Shown: one piece after another, positions 13,101 to 25,753 of the stretch
How positions within the stretch are numbered: position 1 is the first letter of the stretch
How the letters are laid out: every line of letters starts with the position of its first letter
Assembly (NCBI GenBank): GCA_040954595.2
Contig: CM082576.2
Coordinates: 1,860,001 to 1,924,000 of the forward strand
From: Balanoglossus misakiensis
Lineage: Eukaryota > Hemichordata
Length of the DNA: 64,000 nt
Direction: 5' to 3'
Notes under the pieces: model-generated
Seen by the model: only the letters and a program-made list of their open reading frames with translations
Databases searched by the model: none
Told to the model about the DNA's origin: nothing
Translations under genes and position numbers: made by a program

Positions 13101-16100
13101 ACGGTTTTTGGATAAACACGCTCTAATGACAAAAACAATAGACTATAACTCCACTTTATGTTATAGCAAAAAAGTAAAGATGATTGCATTTCTATAGGGT
13201 TGTCTAAAATTAGGCCCAAATGAATGAATGAAGCTTGAATATACTGCCTGCAGGATAATATGAAGAAGGCGGTAAATATTATTAGCATTGTCCGTCCTCT
13301 GAGGTCAAATCATAAATCTGGTGAAATTTCATGGACCAAACACTAGCGAAAGTACAATAGGTTCAACACAGATTGGGTATTGCAAATTTCACCAAATTTC
13401 CGGGAACGCCGACTAGCTTCAGTCGACTCAGAATATCAGCAGTTTAAAGCCGTTATGCCTGGAAACACACAATTTCTTGAAATTAAGTCGGCATTCCCCG
13501 GAAATTGTGCAATGTGCACTCGGCGCCTACCCGTGCAGCACCGGTGTTTTCAGCTCACAGTAGTTCCTTCAATATCCTGGCTAGGAAAATTTCACATAGC
13601 TATCAGCAGTAACATTTATCTCTAAGAAATATACATTCCCCCCAAAATGACAAAAACAAAAGCCGACTTTGTCGCATTGCCGAACTCTTTTCGTGGCTCT
13701 GTAAAAAAGGTGACTCTTAGAAAATGGTGCACAGGTTACTAAAGCTCAAATTAGCTGCTTTATAAGCAGCGTTTGTCCATGTTATTCTATCATGCTATTT
13801 CATGCAAACTATTTCTTTTCATAGATTTCGTAATGACGCTAATGACATTTGAACAAAAAGCTTCACTATTAAGGAGGGTTATGAAACGCCAGCCACACGA
13901 CCCGTGTGGATCAGTTACCATAGGCTGAATCATTACCATGACAACACACCAAGGCCGAGGACTCTGACTTCCATGGCAGTAGAATAATTACGACGGCGTG
14001 TCCATAATAATTTGCACACAGTCTATGTCAAAGTTCGACATATATTTTAAAGAATACGTTTGAATAGTCTGTTTTCACAGAAATGCCGAATATATTGTTC
14101 AACCGATTTTTCCTAAGTATGCAGTTTGTAAGATAATATGCTCATGTAGCGATCTGAAAATATTCCTGGATGGATTACAACGTACATTTCACGTTTTATT
14201 TTGTAAATTCATATAAACCACGAGGTAGCAAAACCAAGAAGCCACTATGTTGGATTATAATCTTTCGTAGGTGAAGGGAAAATATAACATATTATACATT
14301 CCGAACGTAATTTGTGTCGGAATAATATATATATAAGTATATGTAACAGAAGGCGGCACTTTCTACGATAACATACTTTGTTGTACATAATTTTAAAATG
14401 AGCAAAACATTGCCAGAATCAAAGCACATTTATGTCATAAAGTTGAGTATAAACCTCAGTGGAGAGGTGATTTAACACACATGTCACGATCAACTCCTGA
14501 CTATGTTGATACTTATGAAACCTGATCTATCTGCGCAATAAAGGGTTTCGATGATGACATAATTACAGGTAATACAATACACGCTAGGATTTAACATATT
14601 TAATAAACTGACCAAAATCTGATCTGTAAGAGAAGAAAAATGATTGCAAAGCCTCTGGTACTCGTATCCGCTAATACAAACACAAATTAAAGAATATCTT
14701 GGGGCGTTTTGCGTACGACAGTAAATTGTGCTAATTAGTGTAACATGGCTTCAACTCAACGCTTTGTGCATGCTGTGAGACATGAACTATATTTAATCGA
14801 CCTGACATCAATTGTTAACATGACATGTAATATGTTTGAAATGGGCATATTTTTTCTATACAATTTCAAGCTAGAAAAAGACGGTAGATTAGACAATATT
14901 TACATGGAACGGATAACAAACACCAAGTGACAGTGGACGTTTTGAACATTAATGCCGCCAAGAGAAAAATGAACAATCACGTTTGAAACTCTGAAATCAC
15001 TTTGTATTCTGAAGATGCGTCCAGCTATTCCGAAGTGACATCAACGCCCAGTATCGAATACAGCAGCATATAGCAGGCTATATTGATGAATAAGAGATAG
15101 GGTAAATGGCTGTAAACATGCGCTCTCAGGTCAATGAAGTAAATTTAAAAGAAGTGACTGACACCCAACTGCCATTGTCAGTAGTGGAAAACCAAAATGT
15201 GATTTAATTTCACAACTAAAATACGTTTTCTTTGTCACCGGTTTTGTTTGGATTATTTTCTTAGAAGACGACCACATTGAGCTCTCCGCCGGGGTGAAAT
15301 ATATTAGATAATCACGTTATGTAACAGAAACAGAAACAAACAAAAGTTGGTGTCCAGGTACGAAAGGTGCGTCTCCATGACAATATGACATACGTCACTA
15401 TAGCTGTAACACAATAAGGAAATCTCTCCGTTGCCAGGCAATGACGTGCAAATGCAAATCAAGTACAAATAGTAAAATAAACAAAGTAGACTCGAACAGT
15501 CGACATATTTAAAAGGCGTAGTCAACAATGGCATGCCCTCAACAAATAAATCAAATGAAAGTCTTTCGAGTTGATGGCAAACAATTTCGACGAATTTCCT
15601 GGTCACCATTGGCGTACATTTTAATAGTGACGTCATCATACTAGTATATTCAGTCGTTTGATTGCAACGAACGAAAGCCGGCTACAATGCAAAAGGAGAT
15701 GTATATATGTGATATTTTGTCTGATAATTGTACGGGTACCTTTGGTTATCATCGAATTTACATTTGAATCGGTACATTTCTTTTCGTTCCATTTTGCGCT
15801 TTCCGCAAATAGCATTTGATTCAGAACTCTTCTATATTTTTCCATACGTAAAATATGAAATATGACAGGCTGGAGGATTTTTCTTCTAAGTCAAACTATG
15901 CATTCTGATCAAATAATGTATATTGCAGCTACAGCCGGTCTTCAACAGCACCACACAAAAATGACGTACCTAATTTTAAGGTTCAAATATTTAGAACTGT
16001 TTCCACGCATTTTATATTTGTCAAAAAGCTACATGATTTACTCTGAGTACAAAACTTCGTTTTCAGGATTGGTGCGTTCTCTTTTTATGGTTTCCCAAAG

Positions 16101-19100
16101 AACCATCTTGCAAAGAGGCTTACGATGAAAAACAAAATATAAATGGTCTCCCTTATTTAAATTCAAAAAGATTGATTTAGATATATTGGCACTATACAGT
16201 AGTGTAATTGAACCATTCATTCAATTAAATCCTCAATTTTAAGAAAACAGATTTCGTAATATTGCGTAACTGTGCCATACCATTATTACACGGAGCAATA
16301 CAGTCAAGGGTATGAAAGCTCACAGCTAACCTATAATGGTATCATCATGATTAACAATGCCAGCGGAAAAGAACACATGACAGGCTCTTGGTCATGATAC
16401 GTGATATACGACACACAGCCCCAGGGAACCTACAAATCTCAGGCAAAAACCATACATTTATTTCTCATGAAAAATTCTTGGAAATAGAATGATTATTTAA
16501 AAACGGGAATGTGACTGTACATCTTGTGTTCGTATGATATGTTGCATCGGTGGTTATTGTTTCGTAACTTTCACTACTTGTATCATTAGTCATATCACTG
16601 ATAACATTCACATCTGCGCCGTTGCTATAAGCTTGCCATACAGATTGACTGATACACACACAATGCCTAAAGAGTACTGAGTGCAATATGATGATCGCAC
16701 ATTTTCATTTCGAGAAAAAGATGATTATGTCAAATTTCCAGCTCTGGTGTGTTTGTATTGTTGCCACATTTATTTTATTTGTAGATGTGTTTGACAGAAC
16801 TCCCTATTTTAATTAGTTTTAGCTTTACCTATTGTAAACTTTGGTATTTGGTATGCAAATTTAGCTACAGTTACCATGGCTAATTGTGATATAGCCAATC
16901 ACGGATTTTCCGTGGGTGACACATGCGGAAAAGAGTGCCACCATATGTAGAACTGCATAGGCCTATATGGGCGTATGTAAATTGGGGGTTTCCATACACC
17001 TTTATAAGGTCAGCCACACGTCGGTTGTCAAAGTGAACGGATTGGAACATGAGGTTGTGATAGAATATAGGGTCCATTTACACGCAAGGTTTCGATTTCA
17101 CTCTCACTGGCGACACCTATAGCAGTCGTACGACGATTTGCAATCATATCCAATGACAAGACCGAGAAAATGCTTTCAAGCAATTTAAACAACGAAAAAA
17201 AGACAATGATTGGAAGTCGTCGTACGATCCGGTGTTGCTACTAAGAGTGAAATCGAAACCTTGCGTAATGGAACCTATATTCTGTCACCACCTCATCATG
17301 AGCGATGCACGTTGCTTGGCTGAGGCACCGTCGAGGTCGGGCGCGTTGTCATTTACACAACGTTGGTTTCTGCACGACAAATGATAATTAATTGATATTC
17401 ATGAGAGTGGGTTGTCTTGTTATTATATGCGCACAGCCTTGAAATGGACAGAGGAGAATAATTGATTCATCACCGTTGATATTATCCATCGCTGTTTTCA
17501 ATACCGTTCATGATTGCTTGTATTCCTCTTGAGCCAAATCACTTGGGCATGGTATGTCATGGGACTGCAACATGCAAAGCTGCCATTTCGTTGTAATTAA
17601 ACAGCTGTGCCCAAATCACTGTAGCTCGAAATTGATCATCGATACTTTGCTTTTTTAACAGACTATACTTGCAGTCATCTGTCTACCAATTCACCGCTGG
17701 CTTTATATGTATACAATGACCAGTTTTATTGATTTTGGTCAGGCGTCAAGAGGAGTAGGCTTGTCTAACAGAATGGGCCATAATCACATTGAGATGTGTC
17801 TAGCCCATAAAGAGTGGTGCGTTTGGATGAAAAGTTGAGACATCGGTCACCACGATTATCAATAAACATAACACGTTTTTGTACAATTTATTCATTTAGG
17901 CCTACTCCTCGGCGAAAGGTTACACACCCATTTTGTGTTCAATGTAAAAAGCAAGTAACTACAGCTTCGACAGTGACTATAGGTTTCATGGGCAATTTTC
18001 AGTGTACTTTGAACACTAACAATCCCTTCTCTGTAATTTCCTGGCCCAAAATTTTCAATATTCAACATTTAACTTTGAATTTGAAATTAATTTGATGTTG
18101 CAAAAGGCAAAGGTGGGCATGCACTATTCAAGGATTTTTGTTGGTGACTAATTTTCCTCACTTCCCCACGGTTCGTATTCGACAGGTTAGTGACAAACAG
18201 TATTGACAGCACAAATTCTACTACGCACGCGTAGTATAATTTCATATAACCGTTGGTTTTTCTCATTTCCTTTGACACTTTCCGCCTTTACTTGTCGATG
18301 ACCGTTGCAAGCATGCGCATTCACGCAGTTAAGTGCAAACATTGAGGAAACGCAAATCATTTTTCTAAGCAAGAGAAATGAAACCCCTTACTTTTCAAAA
18401 ATGGGAGGAAACTGCTTACTTAAATGAAGGCTATTGAATTGAGTTATTAAGGTTGACAATCTATATAGCTGTTTTAAAGTCTATGACTCGTCTGCTTTTC
18501 TTGTCATTGACGTCACATCTTGTTTGTTTGCTGAACAATAAACAATAAAAATTAAAGTGGTGTTTTACATATTAATTATATCGATTGCTCGATTTAAAAC
18601 ATTACTAAGAGACTATAAACGAGACAACAGACTAATGGAATAGTCTCAGTAAAGTCCTGACAGACGAGAAATTGAAAATACACTTATTCTAAGTGTTGCT
18701 ACGACTACCGCGCCACTATTTTCAATTAATCATCAATTATTAAATCTCACTTAATAGTATATACGCAGTTATAGTCTTATTTGAAAGGTACATTACTTAT
18801 AATAGTAAATATTTGAGCAAAAACAGTGTTTAAGTTTCGTTCGATAGAACCCCAGAAAGTGAAGGTAATTATGACTTTGTTTAGTTAACATAGCTGCAGA
18901 TGGTACTAAGTAATCTCTCTTCATAAATATTGAATTTAGAATACTTCTTCTGAGATATTTTAAAATAAAGACAGGAATGAACATCCATTAGTCAAATGAG
19001 GCAAAACTGTTTACCTTGATGTTCACAAAAAACATCGGTGACCCCTTTCTCCCAGTTTTAAAGAAATAATTCTGCCTGATAAACTATCGCAGTTTGTTCA

Positions 19101-22100
19101 AAGCAACCATCTTGATGTTCTTAGCCGACGGCATAAAGGGTAAATCACCCCAAACCGACTTTGACCCTAGTTAAAACCTTATTAAGATATTCAACTTTGG
19201 TTGAAGTATTTAGATAATATGCAGAACAACAGCAACAACAACAACAACACAGCATTAGTAACAAATAATGTACAGACGCTTGCAGCAGACGTGAAGACAA
19301 GGGAGATTGTAACGACTCCCAACAACACAATCAAAATTGGATAGATGTGAGGTGATATCCGGTGAACGGCCTAATGCGTCTGAATAAGGGACTGTGCCGA
19401 CTGTGATAATGAGGAACGTTGACGGATTCAAGTTGCTAGTGACTTTTAAGTTGACGGGCGTCATATTATTCAAGTGAAGACTGCCAAATTTTCTGACAAA
19501 TCTTCACAAAAGTGATGTGATGAAGCAACGAGGACATGAAAGCCTTGACGGTGATGGACTATACAAGCCACTATCGATGTTTATTTTGCACGGGAATATC
19601 TCTTTGATAACTAAAAATCCATAGGTTTCCGATCACTACTTATTTGTTAATTTCCGACTATCGTCTAAAATAATTTCTTAAAATGGGATGACGGTGAGTA
19701 TAGTATAGCCGAATCACTGAAATGCTAGAAAAAGTGACGAGAAATTCGGACATAGCGACTGGCTGTTATGCAAATGAAACGCTCAACGTAGTTAGTGCGC
19801 GTTGCACGTCCAAGGCTTCTAAAAAGCATTAGTTAATTACACTGTTTTAATAATCATCAAGTCTTGGCAAAGAGTCCCGCTGTGAGGCGTACATTAGAAC
19901 GACAAAATGACTTTCTATGATGGCCTTTGTTATGTGAATAAAATACTGACACAGACTATATGTTGTACTGTACATAATAACAGATCCATTATCTGTAATA
20001 TCTGACTATTTTTTTATTTAAAATTTCCCATTTCGAATGACCATCGACCTATCTGACCTTTTCCGCTGGAATTATACGACAGCCATACCGTTTCAAGACT
20101 TTCGACGTGAAATCTTATATGAATTTCATCTTTATTTTCTCAACACTATAGTTTCTTTGACGAATAATGTCCTGTTTTAATTTGAACAAACTACAAAATC
20201 TTCTGTAGGACATTTCTCAAACCTAGACAAGCTATGCCATTATGCAAACCTGTAAAATGAAAAGCTGTGGAGATCTAGTCAGATATAAAATGATTGCCAG
20301 TCGTTGCTTAGCGACGGGGATCATCACATATTACCTATTATCCCGCAAGTGTTCTGAATATTTATTACATTTTCCCACAAGGGTCATTGCCGCTAAGGGC
20401 AATAAAAACCAACATACCTGTGGCAATGGACATCGCCAGACACTGCATACTTGGCTATGGATACATTGGGTCAAAATTTCTCATGCATGAAGTACTAAAA
20501 ATGCATGAAATGAAATATTAACGGAATGGAAATAAATCAGGTCACACATGTTTGGGCTATCTTGCTTAAATCTATGCTCTGATGGATAAACAGCATTACG
20601 TGCACACACTATATACACAGTACGGCCATGCAGACCTCGAAGTAGTTGGATTGACCTTGGTTTGCGTGTCAATCATATTAGAACTTATAGGCGCAAAGGA
20701 TGTCCACTGAAACATGCACAATGACCTGTTCTCATGGTTCAATTCACTACCCATACATTACACGTAAATATTTCCATCACTTAATTTTGGTCAGTACCAA
20801 ATTTATATTGCTGACGTATTCCCATAGGTGTAGGCTAAGTTGGTCATTTAGTATTTTTTAGTGATAGGATAACATAAACAGTCCATAAAAAGAAATAAAA
20901 AAATATTCAAAATAATGAGAAAAGTCGGCGACATTATCTATTTAAACAAAGCATTGAAAATGTTTATTACTTTATTATCGTCTTTTCCTATCATCCAATA
21001 CTTCATATCCTTTTCTTCCCTTCACCGATTTTTTTTACCATGGACGACTATATATGAGCGGGTGTTCTTTGTCAAATTACCGTGACTGATAAACCACCAG
21101 TAATTTTAACTATATAGTATACTACAAACACGTTGCTCATTAATATTGAAATTAGATCAACTAGAAAGTAGTTAGGGGCTTCCATTGTCGAATTTTATTT
21201 GCATATCAGTCAATCATTTTCAATCTATAGATGCTGATCTATAGATGTGTATTTTTAAATGTATGTCTGCGCTAGACAGGAATACCTAAAGTACCCGGAT
21301 GTCAACTTGTTATTTACTGAAAACAGTATTTGTATCGGTACATCATGGCGAAATGTTTTGGCTGATTTCCTTAAAGTCTCATTCATTTCAATAATTTCTC
21401 ATTTGAATAGTATCTATTATGTTTTAATGACATGGCGGCAAATGTAAAGTTTAACCAGCATATACACCTTTGCCATGAGACTTTCATAGTGAAATTATTT
21501 AATGACAAAAATACCCATCAACATGGTCATGTGACGTATTGTTGTATTCACCAGCGGCGAATAGTCTTGAACCTGTAGTATTCGAGGAATGTTTATAACG
21601 ATGCAACATTGAAAATTATTTTACTCTTTCCAATTTTTTGAGTCGTCACGCTGTTTATTTTGGATTTTATATACATACATTCACGAACACGCTCTAATAA
21701 TGCCAGTTATACTGCAGCCATATTGAGTACACAGCTTGCGCATATATCATCTCAACTCCATTGTTTGCGTTGTTTACAATGTTTTTATTATTCAGCTCTG
21801 CAGCTACAATTTTATACATTATAAAGGACCGTATATTTTTTGAAGATACAATAACTCCACAAGAAGCCAATATATATTCTGAATATTAGGGCCTGAAGTA
21901 TGTGACGATCATCATGATGGATGGCTTAATTTAAATAAAAAATAGCATCCCTTAGAAATATTCCAAGGTAAACTGAGTGCTAGATTATCACTTCGGAGTA
22001 AACTGTCAACGAACTGTGTCAGATTTCAGCATTAAATTAAATTAAGTGAAGTAACCTATCTGGGAAGTGGCCATCACTGTAACAACTATGATAGGTTTGC

Positions 22101-23563
22101 AGCGTTTAATTTGTTCGTAGAGTGGTTCAAACGCAATAATACGTTTAGTTTAGAATTTCAAATCGCCAACAGTCCAAACTCTACCGGGCGCATGGGCATT
22201 AAAATCTCAGTACAGATTGACATAGAGGCCTATACTCCATGTAATAAACTCAATTACTCCAAACCAAGGTTTAATTTCTAGCCACGATATGAACTACTTT
22301 CATATCGTGGCGTTTTAATCTCTTCGGGTGGTTGTCATTGATGAACAGATGGTCGTTAAAATCATTTAAGCAAGGATATTTCCCATTCGTCACTTTGGTG
22401 TGGTTGCTACGGCCCAGATTATGTCCCGTGGAGCGTGGTTGATTTTAAAATTCACAGAAAAAATGAGATTGTTATCAATAGATTCACTCTGATTCACACA
22501 AGGACATTTTTTGCTATAATTTGGCTTTGGTTATTACTGAGATGACGAATGCTGCTTACGGATAATTACTATTGGATAACATGACTGTTTATCCAGTTTT
22601 ACTAAAAACGGTTATTTGATATATTTTATTCCAACCAATTTATAATTTATGCATACAGTGGTTGACCAGCTGGCGTACCCTTGGCGTGTAAACAGTGATA
22701 CCTCGGTCCATAATCGATATTGTTATTCATCGTGAATTCAGATATTTTAAAACTGCCTGGTATTTATATATTTAGCTGTGTATTTGTATATTCAGATTTG
22801 ATTTCGGCCGCACATTGAGTCACCTTTTACGTGTCATGGAATATCGAATGAAAGTTAATAATGTTGAATGTCTTCATCGAGATTATGATGTAAATTGTCT
22901 CCGCCATGCCATGGCAGGACGGTTTTGGGGTCAGTAAAGCTACACAGAGGTCTAATCACTACCAATTATAGTGATTTTACATGGATAATTATTGAAAAAT
23001 AATCCAGCAGCACTGAGAGCCTTCAATATAATTAAATTGCCTAAATGGACAGATTATATCTCTCCAATCTATGTGAGGATAATTTTGAAATGACTGGTTC
23101 GCCCACGACATGACACGAAACCTTGGCCACCTGTGAGATCCCACTCGGACAGATAGACAAGAACTTATAAAACTACACACATAAATTAAAGTCACTTACC
23201 TATCGTAGAAACTACTGTACAAACAAAATAGAATGATCCCGAGAAATCCCAGCGATCTCTCTTTTTATTTCGAAGGAGTCCTTTTGCTGCCGTCTCCTGG
23301 TGCAACGATAAAAATGTTTCAAAATCTTGCTGAAATGCGGCGAAGTCCGTTTCGTTCATAGTCCTATTCCAGCGCATAAGAAATGCCGATTTTTTTTCTT
23401 CATAAGAGTTTTTATCCTTTTTCTCCTGTTCGTGCTCTATTGCTGAAAATATTGACGCTCCAATTAGTAGGTAAATAAGGATAAAAATCATTAAAAGTAT
23501 AAAACGGGCATTGTCCTCCCGGAGATGTATGATATTGCACCAACCGCCGTTGTTCCGCGCCAT
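10116..23563 (-). CDS. KCNK13: THIK-type two-pore-domain potassium channel (KCNK13/KCNK12 orthologue)
   Basis: Complete on the minus strand in two coding exons, 23563-23200 and 11041-10116, split at the first pore glycine (G|GF-G, phase 1); 429 aa against 408 for human THIK-1. The start at 23563 (MARNNGGW) is preferred over the in-frame ATG at 23611 because it aligns with the short vertebrate N-terminus ahead of the conserved EDNARF motif. TM1 is at about residues 18-38. An extracellular cap follows with two N-glycosylation sequons (NRT, NET). Pore 1 is STIGFGMTSP at about 119-128, TM2 carries ILYFNIFLERLI, TM3 begins WKPSVYYVM, and pore 2 is STIGFGDYVP with its filter at 251-253. The tail keeps the vertebrate THIK block SDTDGRRMSGEMISMKDF followed by LAANK. 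Both filters are GFG, as in vertebrate THIK. The intron is about 12.2 kb. It converges on the KCNK1-like gene and diverges from TBCE. Confidence 0.96.
12391..12472. repeat. TATG/TACG microsatellite
   Basis: Imperfect tetranucleotide tract (TATG, TACG, CATG) in the THIK intron. Confidence 0.8.
13395..13505. repeat. Short inverted repeat, possible small MITE
   Basis: ATTTCCGGGAACGCCGACT at 13395 is nearly the reverse complement of AGTCGGCATTCCCCGGAAAT ending at 13505, with about 70 bases between the arms. One arm has an extra G. No target duplication was identified. Confidence 0.5.
16863..16950 (+). repeat. Dispersed repeat family B, copy 1
   Basis: About 88 bases similar to 53117-53205. Shared blocks in order are CAGTTACCATGG, TAGCCAATCAC and GCCACCATATGT. 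No reading frame is kept, so a transposon-derived interspersed repeat is likely. Confidence 0.55.
17048..17298. repeat. Foldback (inverted-repeat) element of about 250 bp
   Basis: Two arms of about 100 bases (roughly 17048-17150 and 17201-17298) are imperfect reverse complements. The best block is GCAAGGTTTCGATTTCACTC against its complement near 17245-17264, and matching AGAATATAG and CGTACGACGA blocks are also present. The loop is about 50 bases. Structure and size fit a non-autonomous foldback/MITE element. Confidence 0.7.
19223..19250. repeat. (AAC)n microsatellite
   Basis: Short AAC/CAA trinucleotide tract in the THIK intron. It accounts for a poly-Cys run in an antisense frame. Confidence 0.75.
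22281..22311. other. Perfect 13-bp stem hairpin
   Basis: GCCACGATATGAA pairs perfectly with TTCATATCGTGGC around a 5-base loop (CTACT). It lies in the THIK intron about 0.9 kb from exon 1. No known RNA family was recognised. Confidence 0.5.
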
Positions 23564-25753
23564 ACTTAGTGGCACAACAAAACTGTGCGTTTGCTGGTTG
23601 ATTTGAAACAAATCAGGATTTGAAAAGCAGAAGACAACACCCCTTTTTTGCAGTTCAGGCTGTAGCCCTTGGTGGGGTTTAATTTGTCTATCTAGTCAAC
23701 GGCATCCATTTCGAACCGCCAATAACATATTCGATCTGAACATTTTGATAGTCAACACAAAAATGCCATTAATATATAATGAGAATTCTTCTTCTTTCCT
23801 TTTGACGTCTTTGGTTCAAAACTCCTCTTGGTCAGAATTCGCCGTTTTTTCTGTAGAATTTCATCTTGAACATCTTTGCCTTGATTTACACCAATGTCCA
23901 GCGGAAACTGTGCACTTGGTATTGTCCATACTTATGTAGAGCATATGGACGACTGTTTCCAACGTTGCCAACTGTGCGGATAAACAAGATGGCGATAAGC
24001 GACAAGAAGCAACAACCACAAATAAATAGCGATCCTTCGTCGTTTTTGTTCCAACAGAAAGCCGACTAGTACGCTTCTCCCGTGAACATTTCCAGAAGAT
24101 ATTCAAAATCGATGTCTCCAATGATGACAAATTTCACCAAGGATCCAGTGATCATCCCTCTGAAATAAACGACAGTTACAATCAGTGAATATGTAATTGG
24201 TCAAAATGGCTTTGAGCTCTCGCGAAAAAAAGGGGTTGTGTTTAAAAGAAAAAATAATCGGCCCCGTATTACCATGGAAGCAGAATAGAAAGCTAACACA
24301 GTATATTCCTACCCATGAGACGTAAGGCTGTCCCTTTCAATTACAATTAGCTCTCTGCAATGCGATTGGCTGTTGTGGGCCACAGGCTCTTCTAATCTTT
24401 ATTCGGCGTCCCGTCGCAATATCGCAGATCGTTGAAAAAAGCTTGTTGTGCGCTTGCGCCATTTTCGTTTTTTGCAAAAATATATATATAAAGTCATTTC
24501 AGCATTTAAAAAAGCCACTGCAAACTTTCGGAATGTTTTCTGGTTGCTGGTATAACAGGTGTTAAGAAGAAGTCAAGGAATTCCAATAAAAATCAGTGTT
24601 CTGTGAGAAAGAATCGATCGCAGACATCTGCCATTTAAGGCCTTTTCAGACGAGAACAGGTGCAGCTGGCAAGAAATCGATCACGTGACTCGTACAGCGC
24701 AACATTAATATTAATATCTTATGTACTACAGTTACGTAGAAGATAATATTATGTTTGCCCTATACCCAAAATATTTAGCCTTGATTTCGGGTGGTCAACA
24801 GTATTTTCTGAACTGTCGCTATCGTTTTATGTGGTGTTATTATCGAATCGATATCACACAAGTCAATCGAAAATGAATGCGCTAGTTCCTTCCGACAGTT
24901 TCCTAAAATACACCGATAGATGTCGCTAAAGGTAAAATTCGTCGCACATCTCGTGACCATACAGTATCAGTAATTTTGTAGCTGTATGTATGTATGTATG
25001 TATGTATGTATGTATGTATGTATGTATGTATGTATGTATGTATGTATGTATGTATGTATGTATGTATGTATGTATGTATGTATGTATGTATGTATGTATG
25101 TATGTATGTATGTATGTATGTATGTATGTATGTATGTATGTATGTATGTATGTATGTATGGATGGGTGGATAGGGATTCATTGTCTCACCATGGCGAGTA
25201 GCGCCAGTGACAGTGTCATGACACGCTCTGGGGTCTATGACATGACGTATGACATACATGTAATGTTAACAAAACAACATAACCAACGGTTATGCGGTTG
25301 AGGGCGCACTACCGATAATGGCTGCCCCCATGCATAACTGACAACACTGTATAATACATCCAAGTGAAAAGTAAATTTGGCATTATTTCCGACATTCACA
25401 GACGATCGGAAACTGGGGAAATCGCGGATGCGCATTGATACGGGAATAGCTTGTTTTATCAGGTACGGCAGTCTTTCTACTGACTTGGAACCACCTAGCA
25501 CCTACAGCCCTGCGTACAGGTCTGTATGTTCACGGCGTTATACACGGCCTCCACCATAACATTACCCTGCAAAGGTCCATAATGTATTGTAGATAAAATT
25601 GGTGCGACTGTGGTCCGGATCCGGACCGCAGCCTTTCGGTCGAAATTTGATTTTATCGAAGCAAAATCCTTTGCCTGTCTACTTCTAAGTCCCAACTGGC
25701 CCAGTAACATGTAACATCCTTTGACTTGCAGTATTTATTAAATTACAGCAGAA
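23564..25753. promoter_or_regulatory. Shared 5' region between divergent THIK and TBCE genes
   Basis: This 2.2 kb gap separates the THIK start (minus) from the TBCE start (plus), so both promoters must act here or in untranslated exons here. It contains the large TATG array. A possible TBCE 5' UTR acceptor lies just before its ATG (TTAAATTACAG ending near 25749). No coding exon was recognised. Confidence 0.45.
24984..25160. repeat. Long pure (TATG)n array, about 44 units
   Basis: About 177 bases of uninterrupted TATG repeats, ending in degenerate units (GATG, GGTG). It creates long spurious open frames (MYVC or IHTY repeats) in several frames, which are not genes. Confidence 0.97.

Larger units (their letters stand above)
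11042..23199 (-). other. Long intron of the THIK gene
   Basis: Bounded by GTAAGT at 23199 and a TTTATTTCAG acceptor ending at 11042 (minus strand). It contains microsatellites, at least two foldback-like inverted repeats and one perfect hairpin, listed separately. No coding exon could be recognised. A 176-codon antisense frame at 12758-13288 has no domain signature. Confidence 0.8.

Noticed and set aside
12758-13288. 176-codon minus-strand open frame
   Set aside because: Lies inside the THIK intron, has biased low-complexity composition, no known domain and no good splice context.
24903-25301. Long frames of MYVC or IHTY repeats on both strands
   Set aside because: These come wholly from the TATG microsatellite and lack any non-repeat protein signal.
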